Below, piece after piece: positions 13,219-27,000 of a stretch of 64,000 nucleotides of DNA. Every line of letters begins with the position of its first letter. Position 1 is the stretch's first letter. The notes under the pieces were generated by a model that was not told the origin of the DNA, searched no databases, and saw nothing but the letters and a program-made list of their open reading frames with translations. This DNA is from Echinococcus granulosus (Eukaryota > Platyhelminthes > Cestoda > Cyclophyllidea > Taeniidae), in assembly GCF_000524195.1 (NCBI RefSeq), contig NW_020170421.1:344424-408423 (forward strand), in the 5' to 3' direction. Position numbers and translations under genes: made by a program.

Positions 13219-13318
13219 NNNNNNNNNNNNNNNNNNNNNNNNNNNNNNNNNNNNNNNNNNNNNNNNNNNNNNNNNNNNNNNNNNNNNNNNNNNNNNNNNN
13301 NNNNNNNNNNNNNNNNNN
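13219..13318. other. Assembly gap (100 N)
   Basis: Exactly 100 N, a scaffold gap of conventional rather than measured size. Frames read across it are meaningless. Confidence 0.99.
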
Positions 13319-13559
13319 GCCCAGTATTACCACGTGCAGGATATGCACTTCTTCCTAGGAAGAATTCTATGGATTCTCCTATCTTTCAAAAACAAAAGAG
13401 GGAAGAACAAAGCCTGATTGCTCTCCTGTTCTACATTTTAAAAATATTTTAAGCACTATACAATTTTGTAGGGTTTTACGAGTGCATCAAATGGCTTCAA
13501 GCGTTGAGAGACAAATCTAGCTGTTAAATACGATTATTCTATAGCCTCACAAATCTTCA

Positions 13560-14200
13560 CGATATCACCGCTTGAATTCAACGAAATGATATAGGTGCGT
13601 AAACTAACCACTTTACTCGATACTCCCCTTCACCGTAGGGAGGATTTCGAGTAAGATCACGCCATTGGTAGAAGGATGGTAAGCACGCATCTCGGAGCGC
13701 TAACACCCGAGCAGACGTTGTAGACCTCTGAGCAAGGTAGGCGGGTCTGCGGTGACTGTCAGGGGCACTTTCATGACTCGACTGGTGCCCAGGTCGCAAT
13801 CAATGTAGCTGCATCTTTGGTGGTCCGTCCTCACCTGTACCATCGCGCCTGTTGTGGGTTGCATGGATTTCACCTCATAGTTGCAAACTCTCATCTATAG
13901 CGCAGAGCTCTAAGGAGGAGCATCCGTACTTATCCTCACCATCACGTCTATGCCTTAGACGCATGCATGCAAAGGGGACAACACGATCTCACATGCGATC
14001 AAAACGTTTCTTCAATCTCGGCAGCCAATCAAATTGATCGAGACAATGAATGGCTCGGCATGACTGGACTCAGACTCAGACACCCCGCCTGTAACGTTAG
14101 ATATCCAGGTCTGGACACAAGCTCTGTTTACGAAGCTCTCGAAGTGTGCGACGCGTGTGCGCTCTGCTACGGGTGGTGGGAATGTCAGACTTTTAAGCTA
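13560..14200. other. GC- and CpG-rich island of unknown nature
   Basis: About 640 bp that is clearly richer in GC and CpG than its AT-rich surroundings, starting about 240 bp right of an assembly gap and about 0.85 kb beyond the stop codon of the channel gene. Overlapping open frames of 60-94 codons occur on both strands. The most protein-like is a plus frame at 13967-14251 with a Cys/Trp-rich end, but none carries a domain I recognise. It could be an exon of an unidentified gene, a promoter CpG patch, a decayed mobile element or misplaced sequence near the gap. Confidence 0.4.
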
Positions 14201-14808
14201 TCTACCATAAACTTACCCAGACTTAATTTATCTCTCAAATGGGACTACTAAAATTTGGAAGAAATTAAGCCAAGGAAGCAGGTTGTACCGCGAGCATATA
14301 ATTTCAACAATAAGCACTACTCTTAGCGGTTAATAGAAGTTTACAGTGACGTTTGGATTCGATCATCTTGTGCTATCCAGTGTGCAAACAATGGACCGGT
14401 TTTAATGTGCTGATAAGGCCAAGCATCATCCTCAGGAAAACCCAGTTCTCCTTATCTTTTCTGTTCGCCTAATACCTTCTCTGTACTTTGTTACCTTTGT
14501 CAATTTTGTGACACGAACGGTTTTAACCCTCTTCAGATTAATGACGCGTTTTGGCGGCTCGCAGTCACCGACAAGCACACGAACGGTTCATTTTTCATCT
14601 AAAGCGAGTAATTCGGCTGTGAACGATTAATGGTTGTGGCAAGTCAGGTTAACTAAAGTGTTCTTTCGTGTTTTGAGCAGCGTTGAAATTTGGTCAGTGA
14701 CAATTGGTGTCAATATTGAGGCAGCTAAACCTCCGAGACATAATTGTCAATGCTCTTCCAAGGTCACAGGTGTTAAAAACGACTATATTTTCTGCAATAG
14801 CGTCTTTT

Positions 14809-14814
14809 TTTATT
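14809..14814 (-). terminator. Candidate polyadenylation signal of the DEG/ENaC gene
   Basis: AATAAA on the minus strand, about 235 nt past the channel stop codon at 15048. Spacing and strand fit a 3' UTR end. No cleavage site can be confirmed from sequence. Confidence 0.5.
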
Positions 14815-15047
14815 ATTTGCTTTTGAGGATGTTGAAGAGTGCAATGACAAAAATGAATGGAGAGGGAGGAGTGGTAGAGGCGGGAGAGGTAGGCGGGTGA
14901 ATTTTGGGGAGGAAGTTGCATGGTAAAGCTCGGGTTGAGAAAGTTCGGAAACTGTACACAGCGCTAAACTATCACACAGGTTCTGAAGTCACCACACGTA
15001 CAAGCACGGAAACGGAGTTGGCAATGTTACTGAGCCACTTCAACGAA

Positions 15048-18000
15048 TCAGTTGGTAATATCGATCCCCTCGGAAATGGGGAGGGCAACGTAACCGACAT
15101 CAATTTCGTCTTCCTTCTGGCTGTTTCGTACCTTATCACTACCTCGCCTGGGGCTTTTACGCTTTGTTTGTGCTGTTGGCGGCATCGGGGACTCACTTTG
15201 GTTGAATTCACTATTCTTCTTAGCTTTGTAAACAAAGACGCAGTTTATGATCAATTCGAGTACCTCCACCACGCAAATCATTGTCAGACCAATCCAAATT
15301 GATAGTAGACCACCGGTTTGGGAGAGGAAACTCGTCAATGAAAAGACTTCTTTCTCGGCAACCTTGACAAAAAGTACAGAACAGACTGTATTTGTTTAGT
15401 AAATTGGAATTATTCAGTGATGGCGTAAACATTGCATGAGACTGCTTATTTGCTATTGAGAGAAACCCTCAACCACAGGGCATATATGCCGTCGAGGGAT
15501 TGGGTTGACGATAAATTGCGTAAATTTTTCAGTTACCTGACTCGAAAGGAAAATATGGTAACTAAAGTGCAAGCGAGGAAGGTGAGTTTAGTATTTAATA
15601 CTTTGACTGTTTGTTTAACTCTTTGGCTTGGTTTGGGAAGTATTTTAAGGCTCTGCCTTTGTACTTCCGCTGGGTGGCACCACCTCGGAGCGATGCCGAT
15701 TGTGTCAAGCCCTTCTTTACGTCAGCAGTATATATTCCGCCCTGATATTATTCCATCTTTTGACTTCAAGTAAGACTCGGAGTGCTACAAGTGATTCAAA
15801 AGAATGCATTTCGAGTTTGAGAAGCCCTGGTCGTCGGTAATTTGCTTCCTTTTCGGTCATCTCTGTATTCCGCCACCTTTAAGCAGGCTTCGGTGCTGAT
15901 CGCCTCTGGTGCTCAGCTACTTGCCTCAATTTTCTCATGTGAAAATAATTATGATAGCGAGTAAATCACATAGCACCGACAGCTAGCTGAGTAGAGTCTA
16001 GTACGGGAGGCATGAAGTAATAACCCACAATGTGTTCCATTTGTGGCATTAGAAATTAGTAAACACGATAAATTACTTCAGGAGTGTCCATTACCTTCAA
16101 AGCCAGTCATAAATGTCCATTACACTACAGGCATAAAACCTCACTAGTATAAGTGTTTTTAAAATGTTTACGAACGCGTGCTCGAGGGCATACAACAGCG
16201 ACAGTTTGTTGTCCATTAAAAGCTACCGAAATGGTACGAGGATAGCTATTTCCAAATGAAGGGCTTTATGGTGTGCATCATAAAGTTAGGAGTAATGCCC
16301 AATGAAGGCACACGGTTGATATGCCGAGGGAACAGAAAGGGTCCTTATCATTCAAGTAGATCAGTTGGAACGATTCCACTTTTCAGGTGGCTAGAGTTCA
16401 TGCCTCTTTACTCCATATTCCATGCATGTTTATTCGAACAGCCAACTCTGCAGATTGCAAAGGTGTAATTTACTGCAATACTTTGGACTTGTTTATTACT
16501 TCATTTTGGGTTCACGGGCACTTGTGGCTCTGATTCTGTAATTTTGTTGGACGGCATGGCCTCCAGGCTATGCCAGCAGCTTCATAGCGCTTCTGTGCTT
16601 CATTAATACATATTCCGCACCAGTACTATGACTCCTTTCAGGAATGACTCGGGTGTAACATTGGTGGCAGTGGAAAGCAAATCCTATTCTGGAGGGCAGT
16701 TATTCCTATTTCTGTTACTGAATGCTAAGTCTTAACGCGACGGAAGAGAAGCATATGCTGCAGGTGAAAAAAATGTGACAACCCCTATCAGAGAAGTTAA
16801 AAATGGCGTCTACCTGCGGCAACTACCCCACTTTTGTGTTCCGCAGGAATGTTGACAACTGAAGTGACAATAGCTGCGGCCGTGAACCACCTAGGAAAGT
16901 TGGTTACGCAGTTGTCTACGGTACCTGCATGAGGATGTCAAGGAAGTGAACATGCGATACCACCTCCATCTCTCTACTGGCTCGATAGATCTCAGGCCGA
17001 CAGATATGGGTGGATAGCACTGAATTGCAAACAAGGTGGCAAGAAGGACCAGGGGCGAAACCTTATCTCAAAGAAACTATTTCAGATTCTTTCCTTATCA
17101 AATGCCTCTGCTTTTGGATAAGTTTTCTTAGGACTAGCGATTGACACACGAGATGGTCTGCACATTCTCTCTTGCCCAAATACAGTTTACAAACAGTGCG
17201 AAATCCCACATCGTGGGGAATGGCCAGGAGAGATTAGTGGAGTTGCAGTCAGGCCCCTTCTCAGTTGAATCCAAATTAAATTACTGACACGGTTGGTTCC
17301 TGGGTGCCTTCCCTGACAGCACCAATTGCTTTGTGATGATTGACGCGAAAGGCTAACCAAGGGAAGCACTGGAGACGACATTCAAAAGGAGAGAAGGTGC
17401 CTGTGCAGTATCTTGATCATTTGACTAATCCTTTGTTACGGTTTCGCGGGCAATTAAGTCTCCGCAATTGTGCTTCCGCTGAGCGACACTGCCTCAGAAC
17501 TATGCCAGTGGCTCCTCTGGTTCTTTTATGCTTCAGCAGTGTATATTCTGCCCAAGTGTTATATTTTCTCTCGACTGTAAGAAGGTCACGGGATGCTACA
17601 GTATAAGTCATGGGTAAGGAGGGTTGGTTTTGGAACAAAGAAATCAATCCTTTGTAAAAAATTTGCTAACTTGCTTGCAGTGAGTTGTTTGCAGACAGAT
17701 TATTTTAGTACAAAAGGTTTTAAAGGTTTGTTCAATGAACCCCTTTTTTGTGAACTATTTGTATTTTAACTTAATTTATTGAAGACAGTACTTGTAAAAA
17801 TTCTTACTTTTTCTAAATACTATGAATTTCGTACGTAGCCCTATTTACCTACCTTAACTAGATGGTGTTTTCATGTCCCGGAACAGTGTTCGGATGTGGA
17901 ATTGAGTGTGAAGATATTTTTAAGGGATTTAGTAAGTATATTATATGAGAAGAATTGTATGCCTTTAAGTCTGAAAATCCAAAGCCGACCCGTCGTCCAC

Positions 18001-21000
18001 ACCCTGTCACGCTTTATGAAGTCTGCTGAGCTTATACCACTAAGGCAAATGAAAACGCTCACATTCGAAAGACAGGCAAGTGTGAGTTGCGTTTGTTATG
18101 CGGTGGAAAAAAGACTTATTTTGACAATTTCGCTGATTTTGCGTCGCCTTTCGAGTCAGGTATGTCAACCATCCTGCAAAATACAATGCTCTGTCTCACC
18201 GTTCATAATGCAACACCTTTTTCAAAGCTAAATTTAGAACAGAAATGCATTATGACGCAGAAGTACCATTTTAACAAAATATAGCTGGGAAAGGATTGAA
18301 TTTGCTACCGTTATTTTCAAACTGCGGTAATGTGAATGGGTGGAGGCACAAACGCCCCCCAATTTGCCCCGATGAAAGAGGCGTCTTGACCTGCCAATGC
18401 AGCTAGAAGCATTCATAATTTTGCGTTGAAGAGGATCGAAATAGCAGTAAATCATTTTAGTGGTCAGTAAAAGTTTTCAATACGATCTGAATCGTTCAGT
18501 AGATGAAGATCCAGTCAGTTAGTCATCTACTGAAAGTTGCAAGACAGTCAATGCTTGCCTTAGCCATTGCACTACTACGTCCTCAGACCGTTCTTAGGGC
18601 CAAGAATGCCAGCTTCTTTTAAAAGCCTTTTTAGTTGCAGGTCCTCTGATTATACCAACATTAGCTTCATACCTGTTTTAAACTTTGTCCCACCAGTTAT
18701 GGTTGCCCGACCATTCTTCAGATCTCAAGGTTGGAGCAACATCCATCCAAATATGGTGAATAAGTGTTCAAGCTTTTAAATGTCCGCTCTGTGTTATAAC
18801 CCTGCTGCCATTTCACCCATGGACTGCTCAATCAGATCAACTATATGCTTTCCACATTACTGAATGAATTTAAAGTACACTAGACGACGTGCCCTCTCAC
18901 CTTGTGCAGGTTGAAATTGGATCTAACCACGATGATAGCAAGAAGGTTTCGTTCAACGGCGTTGTTTTGCTCGAGGATTCTCAGCACCTCACGTTTGTTG
19001 GCTCCAGTATCGCCATCGGGTTGGCTGAGCAATTCCACCGCGCGACGATATTCGACCATTTCGGGCATCTCCAGTATGGTGCGCCCAACGTCAGTGCTTA
19101 GCCACGTGAGCTGCCAGGACTTCGTTGGCCACGTTGATGTGGAACGGTCCGTCTCGTAGGAGTAGAAGGCGCAGGGCAATGTACATGTCGGCACTACATC
19201 GCCCTGGTATCACAGACGCAAAATAAAAAAAACTCATCATAGAGCCTCAATATTTAACTAAAATCCGTCAATCAGACCTCTTCTTTTTATTATCTGATTA
19301 ATCACTTTAAGCGATTTTGAAAAACAGTTTCCTGAGACAGGGAGAAAATTCTTCAAGATTTAAAACAGAAGGTAACTACTGGTGCAAATTGCAAAATATC
19401 AAAACGCTGACAGGTGGGCTTAATAGGACCAGTAAATTCAACAGCAACATTGATGAAAAAAGTATGCAGAAAAAGTGAAAAAGACATTTACAGGCTGCAT
19501 TCTAAAAGTGGAGTTGGTTTATTTACACGAGGCGAGTTCAAGCCAAAAGAGTACTTTTGCTTTTACAGCTTTAAAAAGGCGACGCTATTACGGTGACACT
19601 GCTCACGGCAGTAAGTGACTATCAACCGGCACTCATGTCGTGGACCAGTCGGACCTAGACGCCATTAATCAAGACTGCAGTAGAAGTGCCAGGTTGCATG
19701 CCACAGTGTATGTTAATGAAGCCTCCTGTTAAAGCAAAATCCTAGTAAAAGCAAAGGAAATGTACCAGTAGAGAGGAGTTTAGGTTTGATCGGGATATGA
19801 AATCCTAAGGCGCTCAACAGGTAGGCATATGAATGGTGCAAATGTTGTAAAGGGCATCCCACGTCTGCTGTGGGCCCTAGGACGACACCACAGCAGACAG
19901 TTTCGATATTGGACGATGATGTGGATGATGTGGCCGTAATGACACATCTTTCTGTGTCAAGGAAGTACGGACAGGGGGGATCTTAAAAAAATAAAAATGC
20001 ATTTTCTACGCCCTTAATTTTTTTCCCATTTCCCTCTATTAGACAGAAAGTCTCGACCTATATGAATACCTGGTAAACTTAAGCACCTCTAGCTTTTGGC
20101 AAATAGTGCCTTCTTTGGAATCCCAGCACTGGAAATACAGTGCAATAAACGGCTTAAGAAAAGGGGGTTTTCATTCGTTTCAGCGTAGCCATTACAGACC
20201 AAGTGACTACACTATGTTGCGATTTTTCTCTTTGACCAGACTCTTTGCAGGAGTTCTGGACTTTTGTCAAGGGGTTTCCTCTGTGATGATTGTAAGCTCT
20301 CGAGGGGTGGTTCAAAATTCTCAGGACTGTAGAACATTTTTTGCCATTTTGGAATACCACTGCTGACGAATAAGACAAAATAAATTGGTTCACTGCTCCT
20401 GAATTATCCAGAAGAAGTGGGATGTAGGAGAACTTAAATCGCATTGCGCTCTTTGACAAAGAGATACAATGTTATTTGATTTGCTTGTGAAGAAGTGTAC
20501 GATTTGGGGAAAAACCGAGCATCTGGTGGAGCTCCATGTGGCTTGTTTACTTGGGAAAAAATAACTACATTGTATATAATTCATTCTCCTTCCTCTAACC
20601 CCTACTTACTGGTTCTGTACAACCGGGTGGTGAGCGATGGAAAGCACTGGTCCAACCACACCAGCTATCGAGGCTTTAATTCAATCCCATCGTTTAAGTC
20701 ACTTACTGATTCGAAATATTTTGTGTTTGTGGGGAACCGAATGAATAAATAAGTTAATAAAATTTACGGCCCTATTTAGTTTCACATATTGATGATGGTT
20801 AATAATTTTGGTGGGTAGCAAAAAAAGATTCTAACTTAGTTTTAACTTGATTTTACCATCAAGATACCTCTACTGCCTTGTACTACTTATGCCCTAAAAA
20901 GTAGTATATAAAGGCCAATGACTTTTACCCTAGTTAGGCAACAAATTATGGTAATTTTGTAAGGATTGGTAAAAAAGCGATGTAGGGGGCCTCACAAAAT

Positions 21001-24000
21001 ACAATTTACATTCGGTAAGTTTGTTTCATTTTTAATGAAGGCAACTAGTATTGGAGCATTATATCTGGGCTTTACCTTTAAATGTTATGATTCCATACAC
21101 AATGCTTTGGCGGCCTCTGAGGAGCCTATTAAAATAGTGAATGAAGTGGTGTGGGGAGGGCTCTTCTTACTTCCGTTCTTGAAAAAATAAAAGCTGCTTT
21201 ATTAAGAAACACTGGACTATTGTTGGTGAAATATAGATTGCTGAAACCGAAATCCGGGATTATTGGTAGTTTCTAAAAAAATGAACCGTTATGGAAGTAC
21301 GTGACTAAACTGAAATAACTCTCAGATGGTGAAAATCGTCTCAAGGGATGCAGTGTGCGAGTGAAGAAGCCTCTTCCTTCAGAATCACATTACCGCCATG
21401 AAACCCGGTTGCGAATATAATTTGATTTCCCAACTACTGCAGACCCTGTGGTAAGCTCAGGCAGTTCACGACAATCCTTCCTTAACTCATAGGAGTCACG
21501 AGTTCCTCTAGGTGAACTCGCATTTACCTTTGGCAAACTGTTAAACTACGAGGTCAACAATTGGGGTATGTTCAGATGTGCTTCAATGCCGCAAAAGATT
21601 TTGTGGCACCTAGTTGAACCCTTTCACCTTATCTCAGATACTTTTACGACAAAATGGGCTGCATTTAAGTTGTGTCACACTGAAAGTTATTTCAGATCTC
21701 TTTCTAGCAAATTCAGGCGGATATGGATCCTAGAAATCCCGATAATTGCTTACAATAAGCTGACAACTTACTAGCATTCGTCAGGTGATTCTTTTAACCT
21801 TTGAAATGATGTCACTATAAATCTTAATCTTCTGGTTCTTTAGCCTTATGCTTCCATATACGTGAATTTCGGCATTAAATTAAAAAAATACAATCGGGGA
21901 CACATTAAATTATTTATAAGGAATTCTTGCTTCTTCCCTTTTATTTATATTGGCTATAATGGTCCTAGAAGTTGGTAATCTTTACTAGATGCAACCCCTA
22001 TAAGGGAGTAGTTAGTTATTACAATACTTTGGTTATTTGCTTAACTCTTCTTTCTGGTCACGTAGGCGCTTAGGTCCCCGCGATTGTACTTTCGCTGGGC
22101 TCTATGTCCTTCAGGCCATGCCAGTGGTCTCCACCCCTTCTCAACGTTGTCAATACATGTTTCGCTTAAGTATTAAGCCTTTCTTCATCCTTGGGAAGTT
22201 TCGAGGGGTTACATTATCATGTAACATCTGCATATTTTAAAGTGGAGAGCCATTGGATTCATTCAAACCCAGCATACGACAAGCTGCTGCTACGCCAAGA
22301 AAGATCGCCCATTCTGTCAATTGTTTTTATGTAAAAGTGCGCATTCAAGTGAAATCTACTTAAAGATCGGGAGCTCCTAAGAAGTTTGTTAACCTCCCTG
22401 TTTAGCAGAATGAAAGAATACAATTTACAAATATACTTGTTCAAATCTCCACGGTATTGGAATGTGAACATTCATGGTCTCAATACTTCTACTGAAGGCG
22501 CGGTTTTCGTGGCTAGTACGAATAACAAAAGAAAAATTTGTTGGTAATCCGTAAATGTAACTGTGAGGGCTGTAACCACGTCTTTTTTTCAAAGATTGCC
22601 TTTTATTGGGTGCATGTTATAATTTTTGGTGTCTTTGCAATTACTTTCAGTTTTATTCCCAAAAATGCTTTTTATTTGGAGGAAAATAAAAGTGCTTTTC
22701 AGGTGATATCATCAATGTTCTGCAGCCACTTTACCACTCCATTACGATTGCAGTGGAATCATTTTTTCCGTTGTCCTTGTTTAAGCCAAATTTCGCTATA
22801 ATGCTTGAAAATAGTACAAATCGCTAAAGGCACTAGGAACCGTATAATTTCAACAAGGCCCAGCACCTTGTAGACCAGTATGTGATGCAATTGTACACAA
22901 TGGTTGTCTTTCCGGCTGATGAGTTTATATCCGAGTGGATCCATTCCTCTCCAGTTGCAGTGAACTCTTTACCTCCCAAAGATGGTACTCCACCCGAGAA
23001 CCGTGTGGGGAGAACCCTGCTTAAAGCCTCCGAACCCCTCCTACGCTTCTTTGATACTGGTGCGGCTTATCACGGCTTTGGGGAAAACTCGAGTTACTCC
23101 AGCAGTTATACTTAAAAGTTAAGGTTACATTTTTGGAATCAGGTAGAATTTTGTGCATTAGTTAATGAAAGGCGGCAACTTAAAACACACACCTCTGAGT
23201 GAAAACCAGCTTGTGTAATTTTCAACCCACTTCTTTCAAACAAAAGCCAAACCTATGCGTTTATATTCCTCAATAGAGGAACTTTTATTATCTAAATACG
23301 AGCATTTAAAGGAGGTTTTTTCGCCTGCTTTGTTTTTTCAAGCATCGCAATTACTAAGTCTCTCCCTCCCTCTTTATATATACATCCTCCGCAGCTCAAA
23401 CCAATTTATCATTTCCCTTTTTACACACTTCCGCAAGTCATTTCATTTGAAGAAGGATGCGCTCAATTTTTTATTTCCTTCAAATTAAAAACCTTACTTT
23501 CATCTGTAGATAGACAGATTCACATATAAATGCATATCGGTTTTTGGGACTGTGATATGTATCTTAAAGCAGAGTTGGTAGCAACCAGTAATGGTCCCAC
23601 ATTTTGCAGGCACCACTGAACTGGCAAATTCTTGTGTAGCTGTTAAAGACCGTTATAAGTGTTTTTGAAATTAGGGTCAAATTTCCCAAAATCTTTGAAT
23701 TTTAGGCACCGTTGCAAATATCTTAACCCACATGGAGAAAAACTCACCTTCTAAGCGGCATTTGTGGCCTCGAATACATGTATAAAAAGCGCCCTTTCTC
23801 ACCTGGAATTCTTGCATGACGAGAGCTTTGCAGAGAATGCGATCTCGAGCCATGTTGAGTTGCGCCTCACAGGTGAGAAACTCTTCACTCGGTCCAGTGG
23901 CGTTGCGCATTTCTGCCTGTTTCACCATTTTCTCGTAGACACACCGGTTCTCCTTCACGAAATCCACCATCGACATGCAGAATGGCAGGCTGTTGTTTAT

Positions 24001-27000
24001 TATGGGAAATTCTATGGCATTGCAGTTGCAATTCTCGTTGATCTCAGCCTGCAACATGGACAAGACTGTAGTAGTAAGGCCAGTTGACAGAAATACACTC
24101 CTCTGTTTAGTGGGTTGGATTTCATGTCGGATTTATTTACATTGCCTTTACATTCTTGGAGGTTTTTATTTTCTACTTGGTGACATAACTCGGTGCTTAT
24201 GCCCAGAGTCTCTCAGCTCTTTCATAATGGTACGAGTCGTGACATCTTCAGAGAGGACTCAAGCGATGCACCAATGGGAATTTAGGGAGTAATGTTGTCT
24301 TTTGAACCGTGAAGCGCAACAGTTTGCCAAATTGCAGAGGAGAATACGCAGATCACTCCCTTAATGGTTATGGAGTAGAGTTGTGTCTTGTTCATAAAAT
24401 CTGCATAAGTGGCAGCTGATGTTCTGCCCTCAGTTTGTACCCTATTTTTCTCTCTCCAACATATTTTTGATGTTAAAAACGTTTTTTTTTCTTTTTTTTT
24501 TATTCTTTTTATCTCTAGAACGATGGCGTACTATTCGTATATTCCCTTTAATTTTGGCTAAAATTTGTGCTTCCAATTCATCGATACCCAAATTCGTTAT
24601 TGAAGTTGGACTTGAGGTCTGTATTTATTTGCCTTCGAAAACTAGGATTTCATTAATGAAGAGAAAGTAAGTAAATTCCAAACATGCTACAATTAACTAG
24701 ATTCTTAAACCTGTGAAACCTGCAAATTTTCCCATTTCTGATATGTTAACCGTGAGGTTTTACTAACCAAATCTCTAGGGACCGATTCAGGTCATATAGT
24801 AAATATTTTCCACCTCGTCTCTATGCGACTATTGTCACGACTGATATTGTCGGGTTGAGAGAAAGACAGACAGATGCCGTTATTAATGGTAAGAGGAGAG
24901 GCGCGAGAGTGCAGTAGGATGCTTTCTTTCCCGACCTCCCACAATCCAGCCTACAAGTCGGTGGCATCGGCTCTGCTCAGGCTATCAAGCCATTATTCAT
25001 TTAGGTCCTCTGTACGTTTATGACAAACGATTGTACTTTGTTACGCCTTTAAGAACAATTTGAGCACTAAATTGGTGGTAGCGGCAAGTGAATCCACTCC
25101 AACTTAACCAAAACCCTGCTTTTCTTAAATACATAACACAACCAAACATCAGAGGAAATTTTTGTCCTGTGGATGTTTGAGTCCGAGGAAACTCATGCGG
25201 AGAATTGGCAATCACTAAAGACTCAAGTTCAGTACTTCAGGAAATTGAAGGGCTTTTTAAAAGTAACTGCAAAGTCGAGTTGTGATCTTCATCAGGAGAT
25301 TAGATAAATCCCTTTGTTGTAGGAAGTTATGAAGAGAACTGCGATCTTGGACCCGTTAGAGCTCCTCACATCGGGCGCTTCGCGGAACTGGGTTGGCATA
25401 CAAAATAAACTTGCGCTAGACCATCATCCATCTTTAATTTACGTCAATCTTTGGGTACAAAATCCTTATCATTGTGGTGGGGAATCATTGTAAAACCCTA
25501 GTGCATAATTCACGAGTGGTTTTAGTGCACTCAACGATTGACCGCAAAGAGGTCTGTAAATGACATCCAGATGAAAGAGAGGTTCGTGTAACAGAGAAAT
25601 ACGTGCTCCAGTTTTGTAGAGTTAGGCCTTACCTTGATAGTATTGGCTCTGATCATGGTACCTGTGTCACTAGTCTTCCTATTGATACGCTTAAGTAGGT
25701 CTTCAACGCTAATCCAAACACGAACTTGACAGGAAATAATCGGATTTGCAGAAAGGGTGTTGGACTTCACCTATTGCATAGTCTCGACTTTACAAGATTT
25801 CTTCTGTCCGCATGAGTGTGTGTGCGTTCGTCAGCCAGGTCACACGGGGAGGGAGTCATTAAAATTTACTCTTGGTTCTTCCAACATTTTGGCCTCTAAG
25901 GGCACACACTGATTTGACAGGCGGCGTAACTTGAACTGTATCTTGATTTGTACCACATCGTAATCATTCATCCTGTGATTCATAACTCAAACGGTTTATG
26001 CACAAATATCTTACCCCCAGTCTTAAATTACAAGTTATTAGATCCTCCCTTAAGGTCTGCTTTTGTCGTTTGGATGTTCCACGACCACTCTCTAGAAGCA
26101 GAACGTCCCAATTATGTAAAGGAATAAGTGAGATCCTTCCTCAACCTCCAGCAATAACTCCTTCAATTAAGAGAACAATAAATTCCTCCAGTCTCTGAGG
26201 CACACAGCCGCTATGTAATTAGGCTACAGAAAAAAAAACTCAATGATTTGTTAGACAATAAATAAGGTAGGATGAATTAATGAAGGAAGGAATGTATTAG
26301 AAGCATTTTTTGACCACCACGACTGAAATGTCTTAATGTGCTTACATGACACTTATTGCCATCGAGTTTTGTTGAGCGTATTTACAGAAAAATATGTTTA
26401 CATGCTTTTAGCTCAGGTGCTCGAGATTCGAGATAGTACAACCGGTTATCATAAATTAGAAAAAAGAAACACAAGTCACACGGTCGTAACGTCTGGCTTA
26501 GGTAATAAAATCGGGCCGTCGCATATACACGGCGATGGTAGCAAGAGTGTCAAGTGCTAAGGAAGTTAAATTCGATTAGCCCACCTGAATGGTATACATC
26601 CGACATCCGTACTCCGAGTAGGCATAGCTCATGTTATCATGGCCCGGAATCTCGGTGGGAGTGTCGCGAGTACAACGACCATAGGGCGGCTCCTTTTGGA
26701 TATTCTCAATGGCCTTAATTTTAATTTCAGTAAGGGTGCCGGGCTGGAGGTTGATGCCCTCCTGGTTCACGTCGGGATAGGTGCTAGCTGTGTGTACCAC
26801 AACCACAGCGCCGGAAAGTTGGGATTTGATCTCCGAGGCAAAGCAGTCATGGCACTCCACTTCGTCATGGCGCTCATTAAGGTAACTGAAGAGCTCGATA
26901 GTGAGCACACGCCGACTGATGCTTGGGTCGATGTCGAAGCTGTGGCAGTTGAGGTAGAGCGCGTGGAAGAAGTGACGCCAGCGTCCTACCTTCTCGCACG

